A stretch of 64,000 nt of DNA from Dillenia suffruticosa (taxonomy: Eukaryota > Streptophyta > Magnoliopsida > Dilleniales > Dilleniaceae): NCBI GenBank assembly GCA_033439265.1, contig JAVTVX010000031.1, positions 12,685,001 to 12,749,000 on the forward strand, in the 5' to 3' direction. Position 1 is the stretch's first letter. Each line of letters opens with the position of its first letter. This document shows, piece after piece, positions 24,083-34,129 of this stretch. The position numbers and the translations under genes were made by a program. The notes under the pieces were generated by a model, which ran no database searches, was not told the origin of the DNA, and saw only the letters and a program-made list of their open reading frames with translations.

Positions 24083-24319
24083 TTACGGGGATTAATAGTC
24101 AACGATCAACTTCACAAATTCAACTTACTTCTCTATTCCCCATCAGCAACAGAGATAAGATTACTTGTACAAAGAAATGGGTGCTTCAGCATTGCAAGTT
24201 TGGAAGAATTGAATGATGGGTATCTCTCCATGTTTTCAGCTGCAGAAATCAGTGCAATCACGGAGGAAATTATTAGCAAAGCCTTTGGAAATAAGATTTT
24301 AGACGAATTATATGATTGA
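24083..24319 (+). pseudogene. SABATH methyltransferase C-terminal fragment
   Basis: An open reading of about 78 codons ends at TGA 24317-24319. The segments FNLLLYSPSATEIRLL, RNGCFSIASLEEL and KAFGNKILDELYD match, in order and spacing, the C-terminal end of plant SABATH carboxyl methyltransferases (consensus FNiPyYsPS..Ei, G.F.I..lE, ...G..iideLf). Those enzymes use S-adenosylmethionine to methylate salicylate, jasmonate, benzoate or similar acids. The N-terminal SAM-binding part was not found upstream, so this is a truncated relic or a lone last exon. The substrate cannot be inferred. Confidence 0.6.
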
Positions 24320-25095
24320 TAGGCCAAAAAAGTTGAAGGTTAGTCTCACATCAAAGATGAGGAGGGACTTGCAGTTCAATTATTTATCCTTCTCAAGCGA
24401 AACTACTAGTTACAATTACAATGCCTACGAGTCTTTGTTTGTCATTCTAGCTTGGGTGTTTTTGTTTTTCCTGTTATCAATTCATTAATAAGTAATTGTT
24501 TCCCATTATAAAAGGGAAAATACAAGTGAAGTTATAAGTTTGAAACTATTGTGGTCAATTCTTGTCAATCGTATTTGTCATGATGTGGTGAACCACTAGC
24601 ATTAGGTTGAATTTCAACAGATCACATATTTCAAATTTGACATTTAAAAATAAATAGAATTTGTCACAAGAGTAACTATAAATATATTTTTTCTACCCAT
24701 TTTTTTAGAAAAGTAAAAATGAAAAAAAGAAAAATATATAAGCATGGGTTTTTAGGAGAAATTCTTTCATTTTAAATTGGTTAGTTTTTCAGTTACCAAA
24801 AATAATGTCTTTTCAAATATTAAATTTGTCAAAGCATAAACCAAAATAAACCCAAATGGGATTATCAGCTAAAGGATTGTGGCTAAAACCCTTTTCTATA
24901 TTTATGGTGACCGTTACAATGGTGAATAAGCACAATAACTAGTGCTAATGTGTATGATGATTAATATTAATTACAGTTTGTTAGTAGAAACTAAAGAAAG
25001 TTATTACCCAAATTGAATATGCATCTGAATCGCGAATCAAATAGTGGGAGAGGGAGCTCTTTCCAATTAAAATTTCAGTTTTGATTGATGGAAAT
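24320..25095. other. intergenic, nothing recognised
   Basis: AT-rich non-coding sequence lies between the SABATH remnant and the second copia element. GAAAT at 25091-25095 is the base set just before the 5' LTR. Confidence 0.5.
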
Positions 25096-25523
25096 TATTG
25101 GAGAGATTCATGGAGATGATTCTATAAAAATTAGCAAGTCAACTAAATCTCGAGATTCATGGAGATGATTCTGGTATAATTGGCAAGTCAATTAAATCTC
25201 AAGATTCATGTAGATGATTCTACTGGAATTAATAAATCAACTAAATCTCGATATTTATGCAGATGATCATAATTGAATTGACAAGTAAACTAAATCTTGA
25301 GATTCATGCAGATGATCCTACAAGAATTGACAAATCAACTGATACTAGAATTGATAAGTCAACTAATGTTATAACCCACCTGCTGTATTATAGGAATTAT
25401 ATACTATTTTAAATAACATTCCATGTATAGAAATTCTCAATGCATTAGAAGTTCAAAAAGAAATCAAAACACTCCGTGAGCTTTTCAATCTTCAAAATTA
25501 TCCTTCCCTTATTTTAATTTTCA
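25096..25523 (+). repeat. 5' LTR with internal 49-bp tandem repeats
   Basis: It starts TATTGGAGAG, matching TATTGGCAAG at 30721 (canonical TG changed to TA in both), and ends TTTTCA. It contains five tandem units starting GATTCATGNAGATGATNC at 25105, 25154, 25203, 25252 and 25301, spaced exactly 49 bp. TGCTATTAGAGC at 25524-25535 is the primer site with two differences from TGGTATCAGAGC. Confidence 0.8.
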
Positions 25524-25626
25524 TGCTATTAGAGCGTCATGTTTAATAGTAAAAAAAAAAAAAAAACAAATAAAAAAGCGAGACAGTCCTTTATTTTCAA
25601 TTAGCAAAATTCTCCTGAATCCAATT

Positions 25627-26330
25627 ATGGCTTCCACTACATCTGCACTTGCTGCATCACATAATCCTATCCATTCATCTAATACACTGATTTCCGTCTA
25701 TGCTACTATACAACTACCTCTAAAACTCTCTGAAGTTAATTTTCCGTCCCAGCATGCTCAAATCACAAGCCTTCTTGTTGGGTTTGATCTCATGGGTTAT
25801 GTTGATAACATTATCACTCCTCCAAAAATGATTTCTCAAAATAACAAAACAATATCCAATCCGGTCTACATTTTGTGGTATCGACAAGATCAACTTCTCA
25901 TTAATGCTATCATTGCCTTTGCTTCAGAATCTGTTTGCCCTTTATTACTTCTGTTCAGACTATGCCCATACTACTTGGACCACCCATGTTCGTTTATATG
26001 ACAGTCGAACTTGATCAAGAGTAATGAATCTCTTTACTTGGCACTACAAATTTCACTAGAAAGCCTCATAAACCCTACCATGATTGTAATCCCAACTTCC
26101 AATTCTCACATCTCTCCACTATTACACCACCAAATCCTAGTTCTCTCTCTCAAAATTACAAACCTATTTGTCAATTTTGTGATAAAGTTGGCTACACTGC
26201 TCATCAATGCTACAAAGCTAAATAGTTTTTCAATCCTCAACCAACAGCCAATTCTACAATTGCTTCTCATGGTTCCTAGCAAAGTTGGTATATGAACTTT
26301 GCAGCATTGCATCATGTCAACTCAAACCTT
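25627..26330 (+). pseudogene. gag of second copia element
   Basis: It starts at the ATG of 25627. The UBN2-type capsid start is clear (LPLKLSEVNFPSQHAQ, LLVGFDLMGYVD, ILWYRQDQLLINAI). The frame changes after about codon 100 and again before a CCHC knuckle (FCDKVGYTAHQCYKA near 26174-26218). Protein similarity continues in the third frame up to the CACTA insertion. Confidence 0.8.
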
Positions 26331-26431
26331 CGCAATCTATCCCTCCTTACTAATTATGATGGCCAAGATGAGATATTAATTGGTGATGGTCAAGTTTGTG
26401 AATCTTACATATTGGTTCTGTATTTTTTATC

Positions 26432-27371
26432 CACTATCAGAAAATAGGTCTTCAACGACGGAAAAATTTATTGCTAATGGCCTAAAATCCTGGTATTAGC
26501 AACGGATTTTTCCGTCACTAATAAAAAAAATGCACCCCACTAAATATTAGTGACAAATTTTTTTTCCGATGCTAATGTCAACAACGGATCAACGACGGAA
26601 AAAATCCATCGCTGAAATTGAAAAAAAAATCAGCGATGGACTAGGATCCCTCACTGATTTTTGAGTTATGAAAAAAAAAATTGCACAGCAGCTCCAGTCC
26701 TCGGCACACCCACACGGCTCCCCTTTAATTTGTGCAAATTGCTTTATTGAGCATCAAATCCCTACGCAAACGAAAATGTGTGAGCACTCTAACCACTAAG
26801 CCAAGCAAGTTATCTAACTATACTTCTTTTTTTTTTACTTATTATTTTTATTTCTTATTTTTTAATAATATTAAAATAATATAAAATTATAATTTATTAT
26901 AAAATAATAAAATAATTTTATTTTTACTTAAAATAAAATAATAAAAATTTTTGAAAAAATAAAATAATATTATTCTTTGCAAAATAAAATAAAATTAATA
27001 AGAATTATTAAATAAAATTAAAAATTAAAAAATTAAAAAAAATAAAAAATAAAAAAATAAAAAAATCAGTCCGTAATCCGTCGCTAATTTTCCGTCGCTA
27101 ATAACTGTACATATATTTTTTTCCCTTCACTAAATCACCGACGGAAATTAGCGACGAAATATTTCCATGGGTAAAAATTTCGTCGTTAATCCGTTGCTGA
27201 TAATTTTATAATTTTTTTATTTTTTTTTTAGGATTTAGTGACGGAAATATTTCCGTCGTTAATTCGTGGGTATTTCGTCCGACGTTAATCCGTCAAAAAT
27301 CCATCGCTATTACCGACGGAATTTTTTCCATTAGTAAAAATCCGTCACTGACATTGGTTTTTCTAGTAGTG
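26432..27371. mobile_element. CACTA-type non-autonomous element, copy 1
   Basis: The element starts CACTATCAGAAAATAGG and ends TTTTTCTAGTAGTG, giving terminal inverted repeats CACTATCAGAAAA / CACTACTAGAAAAA. It is flanked by the perfect 3-bp duplication ATC (26429-26431 and 27372-27374), as expected for CACTA elements. Removing it leaves a continuous copia reading frame across the site. Both subterminal regions carry many GACGGA/TCCGTC words in both orientations (CAACGACGGAAAAA, AATCCGTCGCTA). The centre holds a tRNA-like segment and a very AT-rich tract (26820-27060). No transposase ORF exists, so it depended on a helper. Confidence 0.92.
26751..26803 (-). other. tRNA-like (A-box/B-box) segment in CACTA copy 1
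   Basis: On the minus strand TGGCTTAGTGGTTAG (26803-26789) resembles a tRNA A box / D-arm, and AGGGATTTGATGC (26763-26751) a B box, about 25 bp apart. The whole is too degenerate to fold as a functional tRNA. Related segments occur at equivalent places in the other two copies, so it belongs to the family. Confidence 0.55.
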
Positions 27372-30300
27372 ATCTCTTCTAATATCACTTTTCACTTATC
27401 TGATATTCTTTATGCTCTATCCATAAAAAAAAAAAATGATTTCTATTCATCACTTCTGCAAAACTAATCAAATCTCTATTGAATTTTTTCCTAATTATTT
27501 TTTGGTGAAGGATCTATGCATGGGGCGCCTCTTCTTCATGGACTGAACAAAAATGATATCTATGAACTTCCATCATCCTTGTGCTTAACCAATCCTCAAC
27601 CTATAGCAATGGTTGGAACTCAAGTGTCATCCCATGATTGGCACAAAACATCTTGGTCACCCATCTACCACTATACTTCGACATATTCTCACCACTACTT
27701 CTCTTCCACGTACCTCCAAGATCAATACATTTGCCATTTGTAATAGATGTCGATGCAATAAAAGTCACCTCCTGCCATTTAGTGTTTTGAGTCTATCAAG
27801 TTAAAAAACATTAGATTTAATTTACACTGACATTTGGGGTTTACTCCTTTTTTTCTCTACTAATAGTTCCTACTATTATATGATCTTTGTTAACTATTTC
27901 ACCAAATACATTTAGTTCTTTCGTCATAAACAAAAATTTGATTTATACATTTTATTCCCACAATTCAAAAATTTGGTCGAAAATTACTTCAACACCAAAA
28001 TCATCTCTTTATATTCTGACGGAGGTAGGGAATATGAAAAACTCAAAAAATTCCTTTCCTCTCATAGTATCAGTCACTTACAAACACCCCTTCACTTACA
28101 AACACCCCTACACACACCCCAACATAAAGGTTTTGTCAAGCATCACCATCGCATGTTTTCTAAACAGGCCTCATTTTGCTTCATCAGGCATCTCTCCCTT
28201 TACACTTCTTGTCTTTTGCTTTTCAAACTACTATCTACCTAATAAACCACATGCCAACTCCTACCCCAAATTTTCGATCCCTATATGAAGCTCTTTTTAT
28301 GAAACAACCAAACTACAATAAATTTCAGGTCTTTGGATGTCTTTACTATCCATGGCTTACACCTTAAGCTAAACACAAACTTGACTCACCTTCTAAACCA
28401 TGTATTTTTCTTGGTTACTCAGATAACCAAAGTGTTTATAAATGTTATGACCCCTCTACAAAGAGGCTTTTCATCTCACGCTATGTTATTTTTAATGAAA
28501 CAATTTTGCCATTTGTGTTATATGGTTCTCTTCAAGTGCCTCTAACCCAAACTCTAGCTCTTCATGCTTACCACAAACATCCCCTTTATCCCACCCATCT
28601 CATTTTATTATACCTAGTTCCCTAACTCCTCAACCTCCGTCACACTAAGACAACCATGTCACTCAAAGACTAAGTTCAAATGATAGACCATCGCTCGGCC
28701 CCACCACACAATGATGCCAGATTTGTTTTTATCTCACCCCTCTTCTTTACCCACTTCTACAAGTACAAATAGCAACTCCACTTACACTCATCCACCCTAA
28801 TCTCCCTCATTACCCTCCAAACCCTATCGTACTCGCACCATGATTACTAGGTCACAAAATAATATTTGTAAACCTAAACACCTCTATGCAACCACTAAAT
28901 ATCCTCCTTCATCATCCCAAGAGCCCACACGTGTCTCCCAACCCATGAAGGAACCTCAATGGCATGACACAATGAATGACGAGTCCAATGCTCTCCTACA
29001 TAACGGAACATGAGAGTTAGCACCACCTAACATTCATCAAAACCCCATTGGCTGCAAATAAGTCTTTCGTATTAAATAAAATCCCGATAGTAGCATCTCT
29101 CGCTACAAAACTCGCCTTGTTGCCAAAAGCTTTCATCAATGATTCAGTTTGGACTATCATGATACCTTTAGTCTAGTTATTAAACCTGCAATTATTCGCA
29201 TTATTTTATGTCTTGCTATACGTAATAGGTAACCAATTCATCAGCTAGATGTCAACAATGCCTTCCTACATGGCATATTGAATGAAGAAGTTTACATGCT
29301 CCATCCTCCAAAGTTTACTGACCCTTGTCATCCCACACATGTTTGTTGACTCAAGAAGGCCCTACATGGCTCAAACAAGCGCCCTACGCCTGCTATCACA
29401 CCCTCTGCTGAGCAATCCAAGTCTGATCACTCTCTTCATTTTTACTCCAAGAATACTGTTATTGCTTATTTTCTTGCATATGTGGATGAACTCCTTCTCA
29501 CCGGAAATAATATGTCCCTCTTACGACAATGTGTACGTGCTCTCTCCTCCAAATTCTCTCTCAAAGATCTTGGTGATTTGCACTGCTTTCTCGATGTTGA
29601 AGCTATACCAAGAGGCACTGGATTGTTTTTAACCCAACATAAATACATTCGGAACTTGTTAACTCAAATCAACATGCTTAATGCCAAAGGTGTCTCTAGT
29701 CCTATATTTAACTCTGAAAAATTTCATCTTCACGATGACTCTTCATCTACAGATGCCATTGCTTATAAAATTGTGGTGGGTGCACTTCAATATCTCTCTC
29801 CCACTAGACTTGACATTGCCTTATTGCAATCAATAAGCTCTCTTAATTTATGTGTCAATCCTCTAGCAACTATTGGAGTGCTATCAAGCACATTATCATA
29901 TATCTCAAGAGCACCATTCACTTTGGACTTGATTTAAAAGCATCTTCATCCTTAGTTGCTTTCTCTCATAGATTGGGCAGGTGATCTTGATACAAGACAT
30001 TCCACCATAGCATACATAATCTACCTTGGTCGCAATCCCATATCATGGAGCTCTCAGAAGCAAAATTCTATAGCCTGATCTTCCACTGAAGTTAAATATC
30101 AAGCTATTGCATCCACTATAGCAGAATTAGTTTGGATAAAGTCTCTATTGAATGAACTTCAGACATACTGTGATAATATTGGAGCAAACTATGTTTGTGC
30201 GAATCCAATTTTACACTCCAAAATGACACACACTACTACTTTGGACTTGATTTAAAAGCATCTTCATCCTTAGTTGCTTTCTCTCACATAGATTGGGCAA

Positions 30301-30660
30301 GTGATCTTGATACAAGACATCCCACCGTAGCATACATAATCTACCTTGGTTGCAATCCCATATCATGGAGCTCTCAGAAGCAAAATTCTATAACCCGATC
30401 TTCCACTGAAGTTAAATATCAAGCTATTGCATCCACGATAGCAGAATTAGTTTGGAGAAAGTCTCTATTGAATGAACTTCAGACATATTGTGATAATATT
30501 GGAGCAAACTATGTTTGTGCGAATTCAATTTGACACTCCAAATTCCAAAATGAAACACACTACTATTGATTATCACTTTGTATGTGATCGGGTTACAAGT
30601 GGACTATTACGTGTGCATCATTTATCCACTATGATCAACGTGCGGATCTTCTTATAAAAC
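27372..30660 (+). pseudogene. pol of second copia element
   Basis: Recognisable pieces are GAG-pre-integrase (LLHGLNKNDIYELP, about 27530-27560), integrase core (LIYTDIWG near 27818, YSDGGREYEKLKKFL near 28013), and RT ([20 protein letters not shown] near 29240-29300). The RT catalytic box reads YVDELLLTGNN near 29478 (normally YVDD, second Asp now Glu). It continues with FSLKDLGDLHCFL and RNase H (ISWSSQKQNSITRSSTEVKY near 30355-30415). Frameshifts and stops are scattered along the length. The usual start of the protein lies before the CACTA insertion. Confidence 0.82.
29922..30557 (+). repeat. 318-bp tandem duplication within RNase H
   Basis: TTTGGACTTGATTTAAAAGC starts at 29922 and again at 30240. 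The two copies run in parallel (GCATACATAATCTACCTTGG, CATGGAGCTCTCAGAAGC, ATTGGAGCAAACTATG) with scattered single-base and small indel differences. The duplication repeats about 100 codons of RNase H and is a later rearrangement of the element. Confidence 0.9.
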
Positions 30661-30720
30661 CTCTCTCCAAACCATAGTCCAAGATAGGTGTTTCGAAGGC
30701 ACCCCTTTCTTACGGGAGCG

Positions 30721-30995
30721 TATTGGCAAGATTCACACAGATGATTCTATAAGAATTTGTAGGTTAACTAAATCTCGAGATTCTCCTAAGATTCATGCAA
30801 TGATCCTATTATAATTGACAAGTCAACTAAATCTCGAGATTCATGCAATTGATTCCACTATAATTGGCAAGTCAACTAAATCTTGAGATTCATGCAAATG
30901 ATACTAGAATTGGCAAGTCAACTAATGCTATAATTGGCAAGTCAACTAATGTTACAATCCATCTGTAGTATTATAATAATTATACTCTATTTCAA
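30721..30995 (+). repeat. partial 3' LTR of second copia element
   Basis: It begins TATTGGCAAG after the purine-rich ACGGGAGCG, and has four GATTCATGCA-type units related to the 49-bp repeats of the 5' LTR. Similarity to 25096-25523 stops at about 30995, equivalent to position 25400, so the last ~120 bp are missing. Confidence 0.8.
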
Positions 30996-31168
30996 TTTGA
31001 CCAAGTGGAGACTCCAATTGATTGATTTTTATGGAAAGACCAAATTACAGAGATATAATTGCAATTTTTTTAAAACATTACATCCTTAAATTTCATTTCT
31101 AAACAATTACATCCTATAGTACAAATACTTACAAAAATAATTTATATAAAACCCAAATATTATTACAT
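30996..31168. repeat. dispersed repeat, second copy
   Basis: It matches 186-500 of the window (ACTCCAATTGATT, CCAAATTACAGAGATATAAT, TTATATAAAACCCAAATATT) with an internal gap of about 120 bp. The class is unknown. The third copia element inserted at its right side. Confidence 0.7.
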
Positions 31169-31677
31169 TGTTAGGAATATTGCAAAGATATTCAAATTTC
31201 ATGAGTTAATGCAATCAAAATTAAGTTAATAAGAAAAATATAATTGAAAGAAATTAAATATGATAAACAATAGAACAAAATTTCAATTGGATTGTAATTC
31301 ACCGAATTTTAGTGGCATATTCAAATCTCCATATAATTAATTATTGTTTTTCTATTTTGAATATTTAATTGTTTTTTGATAACGTTCAACAATAATTTAG
31401 AGTAATAATTATAAAATTTTAATATCTCTTTGATGGTTAAAAACATATATAAACTCTTTTCTAGTTCATTGGATCCGTAAATCTAAATTTCATGATTCCA
31501 CACCGCTATTGAGTAAAATAGAGGGCTTAAAAGGTTTGTACATGTCCTGAGGAACTTTTGAAGTTTTTACAATCGTCAAAAATGAAGTAAAAAAGTATAA
31601 TCGAAAGTAACCGTCATTTTATTTTAGATCAATTTTTATATTAAAAGCATGCATTAGCACTGTCATACGTTTTAATA
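31169..31677 (+). repeat. 5' LTR of third copia element
   Basis: It starts TGTTAGGAATATT and ends TTTTAATA; the partner LTR ends TTTTAACA, so the terminal CA has become TA here. The two LTRs align along their length (ATTCAAATTTCATGAGTTA, ATATAAACTC, TTTTTACAATCGTCA blocks). The primer site follows after three bases. Confidence 0.88.
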
Positions 31678-33312
31678 TTTTGGTATCAGAATCAATTTTG
31701 TCTTTACCTGCATATTTTTTGGTAAATTTTTAAAATTTTTTGCTCTTAAATTTTTTTCAAATCGGCCTAAAATAATAATTTTAAAAAATAAAAACCGAAA
31801 ATGGATTGAGAACGAGGTTTTACATAATATAGTGTTTTCAGAATTTAAAATAGAACATTTTTGAGTTTTTTTTGTAATTTTCTGATAAGAGAACTGTCGG
31901 ATCTGGTTGGGACCCCGGGGGTGGATTTTTGGGCGAAGAAGACCTAAAAAAAGGTTGAATGGGATTGCAGAAAAGATTTTGGCATTCAATAAACTTATAT
32001 TAGTCAAAGAGCCTTTTCGTCGAGCAATTTCCTACATTATCAATGAGTCAAACCAAACTCTTTTTGAATTGAGTGATCGGATACTTTATCTCTTAATCAC
32101 AAATCTCAGGTTTGAGTTTCGAAAATAATAAAAAAAGATTTAGAAAAACTAACTCCTAAAATAAATCTCATTATATTTAAACTGAATTAATCGAATAAAA
32201 TATGAATACGGATAGTAAAAAAAAAACAAAAAAACCAAAAAAGAAGGCGCAAGCATAAATGGCCATAGTGTTTTTCTTTTTGGGCCACGTCAGACCAGAT
32301 TTGGCCAGCCATGTGACACTAGTTTTGGTCCCCACACACTTAAATAAGTCAACAATGGCTAGTTTAAAATTGTTCCATTATTATTATTATTATTTATTTT
32401 TATTATTATTACTAGTCCTTTGGACTTAAAAAATGCAAAATTTTATATGAATTTTATGCATAATTTTTTTTATACATAAAGATAAGTATAAAATTAGTAA
32501 AATATTTTTTAAATGTATAAAAATTTTTGGAATAAATTTTGTACATAAGGCAAGTATAAAATCGACAAAAAGCATAGAGAATAATTATTACATTTAAAAT
32601 TAAATTTTATACATTTTATATGATACAAGCATATAGTAAAATACTCTAATAATCAATATAATTTTTAATTAATTAGGGTATAGTCGTAGCAGTCATAATT
32701 ATAATAGAAATTATATATTAAGATATAAATGCTCCCATTAGGAAATGACATTTGGTCATAATAATTATTTTTGTGTAATAAATTTCATCCCATATGAGCT
32801 TTTATTGTATGAAAATAATAAAATTGCGATAAGACTACAAGATAGTTACTTTTATATGGTAATCTGCCTAATATTAAATCTTCTTTTTATGAAATACTAT
32901 AAATGCGGTTAATTTAGTGCATATCTAAAAAAATTCTATCAAAAAAGAAGAATAATTCTACAATTGGTTGGTTTTTAAGCGACTCCATATAACACACCAC
33001 CTACCTAAGAACTTACCTAGTGAATTAGTGAAATCGTCTTATAGGGCCTAGTAAAAACGATAAAGTGATCAGAGACGGAATAAAGATATAGTAATTTTTT
33101 AATTAGCCCACAAGTATTAGGAAATGAGTTAGTCTTAAAAATCTTATCATAAAATTAAATAAATCTAATAGAATTAGAAATTTAATCTATAGGTAATTTA
33201 CATATAGTAGATTTATTTTCATATGTTTGCATTGACAAATATATATTAAATATCTAATATATAGTTAGTAAATATATTTATTTATTTTACAATATTTCAA
33301 ACCATAGATTTG
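31678..33312 (+). other. leader of third copia element, non-coding
   Basis: An AT-rich 1.6-kb stretch lies between the LTR and the first gag-like codons. Two short ORFs on opposite strands near 31680-32130 overlap each other, match nothing recognised and are probably chance. The length is unusual for a copia leader, so an unrecognised insertion is possible. Confidence 0.5.
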
Positions 33313-34070
33313 AAATTTGATTTTTCCGATTTAAATGGAGATAATTATAAGAAATGGAGGGAAATGATACTTCTTTATTTGAGCTAATTGGACATTAATT
33401 ATACTATTAGGAAGGACAAGCCACTTCCGGTTACCGAAACCAGTTTCGAGGTTGATAAAACTCTTTATGAATGTTGGGAGCGATCTAATCACCTAATTAC
33501 TTTATTCATAGAGTAAAATCTCGGTTGATATCCGTGACTCGGTCAACCAATATACCAATATCCATACTCTTCTTAAAGCTATAAATGAACAATTTATGGT
33601 ATGAGAGAAATTTTTTACTACTACTCTTATTTTGGAATTCTCCTCTATGAAACTCACTACTATCTATGGTGTGCACGAGCACATCATGCGGATGCAAAAC
33701 ATAGCGACTCACTTAAAAACCCTAGAGGTTGAGATGTTCAAATCCTTTGTCATGTACTTTATTTTGAACTCTCTTTCTCAACTCTACGGTCCTTTTAACA
33801 TCTCTTACAATGCACATAAAGAAAAATGGTACATCAATGAGTTGGTGGTCATGCGTGTACAAATGGAAGGAAGGTTGCCGATGGAGATGAAGCAGAGTTC
33901 CACAAATGCACATATGGCAGTGCAAGGAAAGAAAAAAGGGCAAGTTCAAACCAAACCAAAAGAGTACAAAGCTGAAAGTGGGCATCAAGAAAAAGTTTGT
34001 GTGTTTTTTCTGTAAAAAGAAGGGTACATAAAGTAGAATTATGCCAAATACAAGCAGTGATTTGAGAATA
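33313..34070 (+). pseudogene. gag of third copia element
   Basis: It begins with LNGDNYKKWREMILLYL-type sequence near 33335. After stops and a frame change it continues in the ORF at 33632-34015 (HEHIMRMQNIATHLKTLEV, FILNSLSQLYGPFNISYN, EKWYINELVVMRVQMEGRL). This is the UBN2 capsid core. The zinc knuckle following QEKVCVFFL is decayed and broken by a stop at 34013. Confidence 0.8.
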
Positions 34071-34129
34071 AAGTTACAAAAATCTTATTAATTTGTTATG
34101 AATCTTATATGACTGAAATTTCTCATGAC

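Larger units (their letters stand above)
25096..30995 (+). mobile_element. second Ty1-copia element, defective and interrupted
   Basis: A plus-strand copia element carries a 428-bp 5' LTR, primer-site-like sequence, gag, protease/integrase/RT/RNase H remnants and a partial 3' LTR. It is split at 26432-27371 by a CACTA-type insertion and carries a 318-bp tandem duplication in the RNase H region. Stops and frame changes occur throughout, so no functional protein is possible. The 3' LTR ends early at about 30995, where a dispersed repeat begins, so the 3' target duplication is lost. Confidence 0.85.

Noticed and set aside
26751..26803. Functional tRNA gene
   Set aside because: A and B boxes are degenerate and no acceptor or anticodon stem can be paired by eye; kept only as tRNA-like.
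31672..32128. Two opposite-strand ORFs of 111 and 73 codons
   Set aside because: They overlap each other within a copia leader and match nothing recognised.
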